DNA from: CAYLJO01 sp964383905
GTDB taxonomy: Bacteria; Acidobacteriota; Blastocatellia; Pyrinomonadales; Pyrinomonadaceae
Reading direction: 5' to 3'
Assembly (NCBI GenBank): GCA_964383905.1
Contig: CAYLJO010000125.1
Location: 1-17,542 of the forward strand
Length of the DNA stretch: 17,542 bases
The position numbers and the translations under genes are program-made. Below the pieces are notes generated by a model. That model saw only the letters and a program-made list of their open reading frames with translations. It was not told where the DNA came from and did no database searches. Below, piece by piece: positions 9,071 through 14,961 of the stretch (positions within the stretch are counted from its first letter, which is position 1; each line of letters opens with the position of its first letter).

Positions 9071-9107
9071 CTCTGTCACACAATAGTACCAAGACTAATA
9101 GTCCCAT
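9060..9107 (-). CDS. Possible 15-codon leader ORF overlapping the permease start
   Basis: On the minus strand, an ATG follows GGGAGGAGG and encodes MGLLVLVLLCDRDDF, stopping with TGA inside the permease gene (overlap about 11 nt with the ATG at 9070). The permease frame itself has only weakly placed starts at 9079 and 9070. Termination at 9060-9062 could feed ribosomes to the permease by coupling. The distance between the purine run and the ATG is short (about 1-4 nt), and 15 codons can arise by chance, so this is tentative. Confidence 0.25.
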   Translation of the reverse strand: MGLLVLVLLCDRDDF

Positions 9108-9126
9108 ACCTCCTCCCAAATTAAAA

Positions 9127-9171
9127 TAGTGGTGATCATCAAACAAGTGAGATGTTTGTCGACCACCACTA
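9127..9171 (-). terminator. Intrinsic terminator after the duplicated-module gene
   Basis: Arms 9127-9145 and 9153-9171 pair over 19 positions with three mismatches around a 7-nt loop (AGTGAGA on the plus strand). Reading the minus strand, the stem is followed by TATTTTAATTT, a reasonable U-tract. It lies 40 nt after the stop of the gene at 9211-9729 and immediately before the purine-rich site ahead of the permease, so it insulates the permease block or could act as an attenuator for it. Confidence 0.7.
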
Positions 9172-9210
9172 CCTTCAACCGCCGGCCTATAGTTTAAGTG
9201 ACCTTTTTCG

Positions 9211-9729
9211 CTATTTCCTGTCGCAAGCGAGGGCAGCCTGGAGTTGGTTCAACGCTCTGTTGGTAGCGTCCAACGCTGCTTCGCGATGACCATGGAAGTC
9301 GTGCGCGGCATTCTGAAGATCGACTTTCGCGCGGTCAAGAGCGCGAATCGCTTGGCGGATCTTCGGATGACGCTCGCCTTTCACTGCCCCGTAGTTCCAC
9401 GAGGCCTTCTCGAACCTCACGCCGGTCTGCGTTTTCTCCATCGGTTCCACACCGGCGCGGTCACTGCCCAGAGCCAACTGCAATTGGCTCAAGGCATTAT
9501 TAACGGCTTCCGCCGCCTCCGCACGATGGCCGCAGAAATCGTGCGATGCATCTTCCAGATCATCCTTAGCTCCCCGTAGCGCTGCGATCGCGCGGCGGAT
9601 CATCGGATGGCGTTCGTTTTTCTCGCGTACCGGTCTGTTCTTTCTCTGGGCACTCGCCACCGCCGGGGTTGCCGTCATCGCGCCCATCAGCGCCAGCACT
9701 GCCACCATCATGAACATACTCTTTTTCAT
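9211..9729 (-). CDS. Exported protein of two ~53-residue helical repeats, function unknown
   Basis: A 172-residue protein with a signal peptide (MKKSMFMM, hydrophobic core, likely cleavage after PAVASA at residue 27). The mature part is an internal duplication: residues 39-91 and 119-171 share about 33 of 53 positions with no gaps, exactly 80 residues apart. Conserved elements per copy are ERHPxIRxAI, ALxxAKxDL, HDFxGHR and QLQxALxxDR, which look like two amphipathic helices with a His/Asp-rich turn between them. The linker (92-118) is hydrophilic. I do not recognise a named family; a periplasmic helical-bundle or metal-binding role is only a guess. The start at 9729 has GGAGAGG upstream; the longer frame to 9774 would put an arginine-rich tail before the signal peptide. 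It is probably monocistronic, ending in the terminator at 9127-9171. Confidence 0.8.
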   Translation of the reverse strand: MKKSMFMMVAVLALMGAMTATPAVASAQRKNRPVREKNERHPMIRRAIAALRGAKDDLEDASHDFCGHRAEAAEAVNNALSQLQLALGSDRAGVEPMEKTQTGVRFEKASWNYGAVKGERHPKIRQAIRALDRAKVDLQNAAHDFHGHREAALDATNRALNQLQAALACDRK

Positions 9730-9754
9730 ATACTTTCCTCTCCTTCTTCCACTA

Positions 9755-9771
9755 TTGGCCCCCATGGCCAA
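9755..9771 (-). repeat. GC-rich hairpin in the 5' leader of the duplicated-module gene
   Basis: TTGGCC and GGCCAA are exact reverse complements separated by five bases. On the mRNA this sits about 10 nt upstream of the GGAGAGG ribosome binding site of the ATG at 9729. It could stabilise the message or modulate translation, or be chance. Confidence 0.3.
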
Positions 9772-10017
9772 CATCGTTTTTCAAAGAAAATCACGTGCCA
9801 AACCATCGCCGATCCTTTGGCTTAGTAAATGTCCGATAATAAGCGGGTTAGCGTGAGATTGAGAGGGGCGAACCGGTTGTATCTGGTGGGGCGGAAGCGC
9901 GTGTCCGAGCAAAGACGCCACAACCGTTAAGGGGTAACGTAAAAGTTGGGTTAAGTCGCGGCGCATTCCGTCAGCGGTCTGTCCGCGAACACCGCCGCAA
10001 GATAAAGTTTAGTACCA

Positions 10018-10026
10018 TGTTATACT
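10018..10026 (+). promoter_or_regulatory. Candidate extended -10 promoter element for the sugar dehydrogenase
   Basis: TG-T-TATACT matches the extended -10 pattern TGnTATAAT with one mismatch. No good -35 hexamer lies 17 bases upstream, as can happen with extended -10 promoters. Transcription from here would give a leader of about 125 nt before the ATG at 10158. Confidence 0.3.
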
Positions 10027-10157
10027 GCTGCCATCTTCACCAGTTACTTTTGTTATCTCTAGTCTTGATTCGGCTTGGGTCGTGAGGGCCAGCTTTAGGC
10101 TTGCCGCCATGTAATGGCATGAATCGACAGGAGAAATAGATAAAAGGATTCTCTTCG

Positions 10158-11543
10158 ATGCGTCTCTTACATTCATATCCCGCCGGGAGTGGCTGGCTGC
10201 GCTTGTCTATTCTCGTTGCCACACTTTCTAATGTGGCGTTGTTTTCTGCTTGCGCTGCGAGCCAGGAAGTACATTCGGAGCAGCAGCAAGTCGCTAACAG
10301 GCCGGCGGGAGCCGGCGGGGTGCTTACCGGACAGGGTGCATTTGGGGATTGGACCACAGACGCCCCAGGCGTGCGCCGCCGCATCACCTTAGCAGACTTG
10401 CCCAAACCTTTTGCCACTCGCTCGGTTGATAGCGGATCAAGAGTTATTCGACGACCACCTAACGCATGGCCGCAAGTGCCTGCCGGTTTTAAAGTCGAAG
10501 AGTTCTTAACGGGTCTCGACAACCCGCGCCTGATTCGCACCGCGCCCAACGGCGACGTATTTCTCGCCGAAAGCTATCCGGGGCGCATCCGTGTGCTCCG
10601 CGCTCGCGATGGCGCAAGCAACCCTGAAGTGAACGAAGTTTTTGCCTCGGGTCTGAACAGACCTTTTGGAATTGCGTTCTATCCGCCCGGCCCCAATCCC
10701 CAGTATGTTTACATCGCGGACACGGACGCCGTCCTGCGCTTCCCTTATCGGAATGGTGACCTCAATGCTCGTGGGCCCGCGGAAACAATCGTGCCGGATC
10801 TTCCGGGTGGTGGACGTTTGCGCGGCGGCGGCCATTGGACGCGCGATATCGCCTTCTCCCTTGACGGCAAGAAGATGTTTGTTTCCGTCGGGTCACATTC
10901 CAACGTTTATGAGAACCCAGATGAGAACGAAGAGCGACGGGCAGACATCCTGCAATATAACCCGGACGGGACCGGCTTTCGCCTGTATGCGATAGGCATT
11001 CGCAACGCAGTCGGCATCGCGATCCATCCACAGACAGGAGATCTATGGGCTTCAGTCAACGAGCGTGACGGCCTCGGCGATGATCTTGTTCCCGACTACA
11101 TCACGCGCGTCAAAGAAGGTGGCTTCTACGGGTGGCCCTGGTTCTACATGGGTCCCAATCAGGATCCGCGCCACATGGGCGCGCATTCAGAGTTACGTGA
11201 CAAAGTGCTCACGCCCGACGTCTTGTTGCAGTCACATTCGGCCTCCTTGGAGATGCTCTTTTACACCGGGCAGCAGTTTCCAAGAGAATATGCGGGTGAC
11301 GCCTTTGCCGCCGAACACGGGTCGTGGAATCGCTTGCGGCGGACCGGCTACAAGGTGATCCGTGTGCCGGTACGCAACGGAATCGCGACGGGCGAGTACG
11401 AAGACTTTATGACCGGGTTTGTCACGCCTAACGGGGAGGTGTGGGGACGCCCTGTTGGGGTGGCGGTGGCCAAAGACGGGTCGCTGCTGGTGACGGACGA
11501 CGGCTCAAATATGATTTGGCGCATCTCTTATCAGGGCAAGTAG
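10158..11543 (+). CDS. PQQ-dependent sugar dehydrogenase (sorbosone/glucose dehydrogenase family), putative lipoprotein
   Basis: A 461-residue beta-propeller protein of the soluble PQQ glucose/sorbosone dehydrogenase family, expected to oxidise an aldose or related sugar in the periplasm and pass electrons to the respiratory chain. The N-terminus has a hydrophobic signal segment ending LFSAC (C32), a fair lipobox, then a low-complexity linker. From about residue 112 the propeller starts (FKVEEFLTGLDNPR). Family signatures include the repeated NGDVFLAES, LNRPFGIAFYPPG, GGGHWTRDIAFSLDGKK, IGIRNAVGIAIHPQTGDLW, GFYGWPWFYMG and AAEHGSWNR. AAAGGA lies about 10 nt before the ATG. The protein reads complete to the stop. 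It is divergent from the duplicated-module gene and about 200 bp upstream of the decayed GH2 gene. Substrate and use of PQQ are inferred from family; some members have other roles. Confidence 0.88.
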   Translation: MRLLHSYPAGSGWLRLSILVATLSNVALFSACAASQEVHSEQQQVANRPAGAGGVLTGQGAFGDWTTDAPGVRRRITLADLPKPFATRSVDSGSRVIRRPPNAWPQVPAGFKVEEFLTGLDNPRLIRTAPNGDVFLAESYPGRIRVLRARDGASNPEVNEVFASGLNRPFGIAFYPPGPNPQYVYIADTDAVLRFPYRNGDLNARGPAETIVPDLPGGGRLRGGGHWTRDIAFSLDGKKMFVSVGSHSNVYENPDENEERRADILQYNPDGTGFRLYAIGIRNAVGIAIHPQTGDLWASVNERDGLGDDLVPDYITRVKEGGFYGWPWFYMGPNQDPRHMGAHSELRDKVLTPDVLLQSHSASLEMLFYTGQQFPREYAGDAFAAEHGSWNRLRRTGYKVIRVPVRNGIATGEYEDFMTGFVTPNGEVWGRPVGVAVAKDGSLLVTDDGSNMIWRISYQGK

Positions 11544-11575
11544 AAAGTGTCGTGTTAAAAATTACTTGAAGCGAG

Positions 11576-11630
11576 ATACGGCTTAGAATGACTTCTTATC
11601 TGTTAGTCTCCCTCTATCATTAAGCCGTAT
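11576..11630. repeat. Perfect 10-bp inverted repeat with 35-nt spacer
   Basis: ATACGGCTTA (11576-11585) and TAAGCCGTAT (11621-11630) are exact reverse complements. They lie 33 nt after the dehydrogenase stop. The spacer is long and no T-run follows, so it is not a classical terminator. It could be a protein-binding pair, a long-loop stem or a relic of a small element. Confidence 0.4.
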
Positions 11631-11642
11631 TACTGTACAGTA
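11631..11642. repeat. Perfect 12-bp palindrome TACTGTACAGTA
   Basis: Self-complementary over 12 bases and directly abutting the right arm of the inverted repeat at 11576-11630. It lies about 100 bp upstream of the decayed GH2 gene and its downstream lyase, a natural position for an operator. The half sites resemble the LexA box, but the 8-bp LexA spacer is absent. Confidence 0.35.
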
Positions 11643-11740
11643 CCGCGAACGGATTCACCTAAGATTCCGCAACCGGATCAAAGCAGCGCCGGCTAATACT
11701 CAACCGGGTGCGCCAAAACTGACAAAACTATTATCGATCG

Positions 11741-12474
11741 ATGAAAGAGCCAAATCCCTCCGCGTCTCAAGCCCAAGTCACGCGCCGGGGCTTTTTGAAA
11801 TTAACTTCAGCCGCCATGGTGGGTGGAACGGTGTTCAGCGCTTTGTTTTCCAATCGTACTGGGCGGAAAAGCCGATGGTGCACATTTATGGACATTCCTG
11901 GCCCATCCGCTGGGTTGGGCAGAATGATCTCAGAATGGTGAAGGTCTACTCAAACTGTCCGACTGCGGAATTGTTTATCAACGGGCTTTCCTCCGGGGTG
12001 AAGAGGCGCAATAGCCAAGACTTTCCCGCGGCAGGATTGCGCTGGCTCGTTCGGTTCAAAGATGGTGAGAACCATCTGATGGCCGTAGGCAGGAAAGAGG
12101 GCGTGGAAGTCACGGACGAAATCAAACTCCTGTACCAGACCCAACAATGGGACAAGCCGGCGAAGCTTATCCTGGAAGAGATCGGCCGCCAGGGAGATAC
12201 AGTGACCATACAGGCGCACGCCCTGGATAGAAACGGCGTCCTTTGTCTAGACGCGCGCAACGTTGTGCGGTTCGGCCTGACCGGTGACGGGCGACTGCTC
12301 GGTAATCTGGGTACCTCGACGGGTGCGCGCAAGGTTGAGCTCTATAATGGCCGCGCTCTGATCAGTGTGCGGCAGAACAACGGCGAATCCATCGCGAGCC
12401 TCTCGTCCGACGGACTGCCGACGGCGTTTCTCACCCTTGGCGCTCGGGGCGAAGGGCGAAAGAGTAACTCCTAA
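11741..12474 (+). pseudogene. Decayed GH2 glycoside hydrolase: Tat signal joined out of frame to the C-terminal domains
   Basis: The frame from 11741 encodes a Tat signal (VTRRGFLKLTSAAMVGG), then runs into nonsense and stops at 11941. From about 11842 a second frame, offset by one base, reads FVFQSYWAEKPMVHIYGHSW and continues to 12474. That second part is the end of a large GH2 enzyme: the DUF4982-like domain (MVKVYSNCPTAELFINGLSSG) and the final GH2 domain (LDARNVVRFGLTGDG, LGTSTG). The sugar-binding domain and the catalytic TIM barrel, several hundred residues, are missing. The simplest reading is an internal deletion joining 5' and 3' ends near 11830-11850 and breaking the frame. No RBS is clear at 11741. 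The tail could be translated from ATG 11875, but it would lack catalytic residues and a signal peptide. The original was probably a beta-galactosidase or glucuronidase-type GH2. Confidence 0.8.
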
Positions 12475-13691
12475 TGTCGAGTGCGGGATTTGTCATGAAC
12501 CGAAGGGCCTTTCTTTTCCTGCCGGCCGCATACCTGTTGACGCACGCGGTTCCCGCCAGCAAACCTGACGTCGCCGCCATTGACCGGTCGCGAATTCTTA
12601 AGGCCGCTAATCAATATCTGGAGCAGTCTCCGATCACGGTGACCGCATCGCAAAGCCCCCGGAGTGCGGGAGGCAAGCACGACTACTTCTCGGAAGGTGA
12701 TTACTGGTGGCCGGATCCGAAGAACCCTGGCGGCCCCTACATTCAGCGCGACGGAGTGACAAACCCAGACAATTTCACCGCCCATCGACATGCGCTCATC
12801 CGGCTCAGCCTCCACGTCCCTGCGCTCACCGCCGCATGGTTAATCACGCGAGAACGGCGGTACGCCAACCATGCTGCTCGTCACCTGCGCGCCTGGTTTC
12901 TAGATGAGCCGACCCGGATGAATCCGAATCTTCAATACGCCCAGGCGATCAAAGGCAGGGCCACGGGGCGGGGGACGGGTATTATCGATACTATCCATCT
13001 AGTCGAGGTCGTGCGCGCCGCCAGCCTCCTGGAGAATTCCGCCGCTCTCTCATTTGGCGAACATGCGGGTGTACGCAACTGGTTTACGCAATACCTGAAC
13101 TGGCTGACGACGCATCCTTATGGGAAAGATGAGCGGGAGGCGAAGAATAATCATGGCACTTGCTGGGTAATGCAGGTCGCCGAGTTCGCGCGCTTTACCG
13201 GCAACAAGGAACTGACTGCCTTCTGCCGCAACCGGTACAAGAGGGTTTTACTGCCGACGCAAATGGCCGCCGACGGGAGCTTCCCGTTGGAATTAGGGCG
13301 GACGAAGCCTTACAGCTATTCGCTCTTCAATCTCGAAGCGATGGCCGCGGTGTGCCAGATCCTCTCCACATCCGAAGATAACCTGTGGACCTTTCAACTG
13401 CCAGACGGCCGGGGCATGAGGAGGGCACTGGAGTTTATGTTTCCGTATATCACCGACAAGAGGGGTTGGCATTACCCGGCAGACGTCATGTACTTCGACC
13501 AGTGGCCGGTCCGCCAATCGAGCCTGCTATTTGGCGGGCTGGCGCTGGATAAACCGGAGTATATCGATCTGTGGCGCACGCTAAATCCTGACCCGAAGGT
13601 GGAGGAAGTAATTCGCAATTACCCGATCCGCCAACCTGTCATGTGGCTGCGCGGCCAATATACTGTCCCGGGAGCAGTAGCGACCAGATAA
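12474..13691 (+). CDS. Alginate-lyase-family (PL5-like) exported protein
   Basis: Predicted alpha/alpha-toroid polysaccharide lyase or related enzyme acting on uronate-containing glycans outside the cytoplasm. An N-terminal Tat-type signal (MNRRAFLFLPAAYLL) begins at an internal ATG at 12495; the ATG at 12474 overlaps the previous stop as TAATG and would add seven residues. I give the earlier start because of that coupling, but 12495 is equally possible. Counting from 12495 (398 residues), family motifs are EGDYWWPDPKNPGGPY (about 68-82), the likely catalytic Asn-His pair in KNNHGTCW (N219/H220), and Arg/Tyr in GRTKPYSYS (R269, Y273/Y275), corresponding to the Asn, His, Arg and Tyr of alginate lyase A1-III. 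The frame is intact although the gene before it is broken. The actual polymer is unknown; many relatives are annotated only by domain. Confidence 0.85.
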   Translation: MSSAGFVMNRRAFLFLPAAYLLTHAVPASKPDVAAIDRSRILKAANQYLEQSPITVTASQSPRSAGGKHDYFSEGDYWWPDPKNPGGPYIQRDGVTNPDNFTAHRHALIRLSLHVPALTAAWLITRERRYANHAARHLRAWFLDEPTRMNPNLQYAQAIKGRATGRGTGIIDTIHLVEVVRAASLLENSAALSFGEHAGVRNWFTQYLNWLTTHPYGKDEREAKNNHGTCWVMQVAEFARFTGNKELTAFCRNRYKRVLLPTQMAADGSFPLELGRTKPYSYSLFNLEAMAAVCQILSTSEDNLWTFQLPDGRGMRRALEFMFPYITDKRGWHYPADVMYFDQWPVRQSSLLFGGLALDKPEYIDLWRTLNPDPKVEEVIRNYPIRQPVMWLRGQYTVPGAVATR

Positions 13692-13696
13692 TAGGT

Positions 13697-13715
13697 GCGA
13701 TGATTTTCGCATCGC
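13697..13715. terminator. Hairpin between convergent lyase and LacI-type genes
   Basis: GCGATG and CATCGC pair around a 7-nt loop (ATTTTCG), five bases after the lyase stop. There is no clear T-run on the plus strand, so termination is uncertain. It lies within the 92-bp gap where both genes end. Confidence 0.35.
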
Positions 13716-13783
13716 CGGGGCCCGACGGTTCGCTCCCTTAATCGCCGGTGTGCCGAGGTGTTTACTTTCAGTCAAAGCCATAC

Positions 13784-14806
13784 TCACACCAGGAGAGCCT
13801 TTGTCGCCCCGCATGATTGCCTCACGATCAACTCCGGACTCACAATGATCTGCTGACCTTTCCCCTTGCTTTTTCCCCCTTCGATCATTTCTATCAGAAG
13901 GCGTGCCGCGGCTTGCCCCATCTCACTCTTCGACCACGACACGGTGGTAAGCGGAACTTTCAACATATCGCCGTAATGAATGTTACCGCCGCCAACAATG
14001 GCTACGTCATCCGGTATTTTCAGCCCGGCATCTTCAATTGCGCTCATCGCACCGATCGCCGCAGGATCATTAGCCGCGAAGACGGCTGGCGGCACAGTCC
14101 CCTCTCTAATCCATGCGCTCATCGCCTCGCGGCCCTCACGTTCAGAAAAGCCGCAGTCGCGCACGAGTGAGTCCTTGAAAGGCAATCCGTGCTTGATCAA
14201 TGCTTGTTTATAACCCTCAAACCGCCCGACCGCGGTAGACACGATCGTGCCGCGGAGATGACCGATCCTATGATGACCCAGCTTAATCAGATGCTCTGTT
14301 GCCAGCACCCCGACCTGCACGTCGTCAGTCGTGACTATAGGGCAGCGTAAGCCTTCTTGAAGTCGATCAATTAGTACGATCTTCGCGCCCTCTTTAATTA
14401 AACTGCGGTAAAATTTCGCCCCTTTGGGCGGCAAAGCTGAAGCGATAATGAGTCCGTCCGTTCGAGGCAAGAGGGCTTCGACTTCGCTTAATTCTTTGGC
14501 CGCATCTTCATCAGTGTTGCAGATCAGGTTCTGGTACCCGAGGGGTCTCGCGACATCTTCAACTCCTCGGCAGATTTCAGCAAAGTATGAGTGCATGAAG
14601 TCAGGAACGACGATGCTAAGTAGATATGAGTGATTTGTGGTCAGGGCACGCGCGTATTGGTTCGGCCGGTAATTCATTTTCTGCGCGGCTTCAAGTATAC
14701 GCTCGCGTGTTTCCGGACTGATTTCCGGGTGGTTGTTGATGGCGCGCGAGACGGTCATCTTTGAGACGCCGAGAGAGCGCGCGATATCAGCGAGAGTCGT
14801 CGGCAT
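13784..14806 (-). CDS. LacI/GalR-family transcriptional regulator
   Basis: A 340-residue repressor-type protein that should bind a palindromic operator and respond to a sugar effector. The N-terminal helix-turn-helix is clear (TLADIARSLGVSKMTVSRAI, about residues 4-23), followed by the family's PETRERI and the hinge helix around YRPNQYARAL (about 47-56). A periplasmic-binding-protein-like effector domain follows (from YLLSIVVPDFMHSYFAEI to the C-terminus, with FAANDPAAIGAM and VGGGNIHYGDM). The start MPTTLADIA matches the usual family start; no strong RBS is seen. It converges on the lyase gene and lies downstream of the CHAT gene in the same direction. It is the only regulator in the window and plausibly controls one of the flanking carbohydrate blocks, but I found no convincing LacI-type operator. 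Confidence 0.93.
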   Translation of the reverse strand: MPTTLADIARSLGVSKMTVSRAINNHPEISPETRERILEAAQKMNYRPNQYARALTTNHSYLLSIVVPDFMHSYFAEICRGVEDVARPLGYQNLICNTDEDAAKELSEVEALLPRTDGLIIASALPPKGAKFYRSLIKEGAKIVLIDRLQEGLRCPIVTTDDVQVGVLATEHLIKLGHHRIGHLRGTIVSTAVGRFEGYKQALIKHGLPFKDSLVRDCGFSEREGREAMSAWIREGTVPPAVFAANDPAAIGAMSAIEDAGLKIPDDVAIVGGGNIHYGDMLKVPLTTVSWSKSEMGQAAARLLIEMIEGGKSKGKGQQIIVSPELIVRQSCGATKALLV

Positions 14807-14961
14807 GGTGTTTCTGAGGGCTCAATGACATGATTGACCTGAGGCTATTGTATACCCAAGTGATTCGACGAGTTTCGTCCAACCTTTACCACGATCAACC
14901 GACGTCCCGCATTTGGGAAATGGTTTAGTCCGTCAAGGCCGGCACTACCCTACTGACGTCA

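Larger units (their letters stand above)
9730..10157. other. 428-bp divergent intergenic region
   Basis: It separates the minus-strand duplicated-module gene from the plus-strand sugar dehydrogenase and should hold both promoters. Visible items: the hairpin at 9755-9771, a small inverted repeat CGTTA/TAACG (9925-9939), an extended -10-like site at 10018-10026 reading right, and a 5-bp hairpin GCCAT/ATGGC (10106-10118) in the presumed leader of the dehydrogenase. A 61-codon open frame (9781-9966, minus) has no recognisable features and is not called. No RNA gene is recognisable. Confidence 0.5.

Noticed and set aside
9730..9774. Upstream start of the duplicated-module protein
   Set aside because: It adds an arginine-rich tail ahead of the signal peptide, overlaps the leader hairpin and bypasses the clear RBS before 9729.
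9785..9810. Sigma-54-like promoter (minus strand TTGGCACG then TTTC)
   Set aside because: The -24 half is good but the -12 GC dinucleotide is missing, and no sigma-54 activator is nearby.
9781..9966. 61-codon minus-strand open frame in the divergent intergenic region
   Set aside because: It has no recognisable domain, signal or RBS, and its length is within chance expectation in GC-rich DNA.
10037..10549. 170-codon minus-strand frame antisense to the sugar dehydrogenase
   Set aside because: It is a composition-driven shadow of the plus-strand gene; the translation is low-complexity with no domain.
11631..11642. LexA (SOS) box
   Set aside because: The half sites TACTGT/ACAGTA match, but a LexA box needs about 8 bases between them; here there are none.
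14807..14961. LacI-type operator upstream of the regulator
   Set aside because: I looked for a central-CG palindrome; only a 5-bp CATTT/AAATG hairpin (14910-14922) and partial symmetry near GTATAC were seen, neither convincing.
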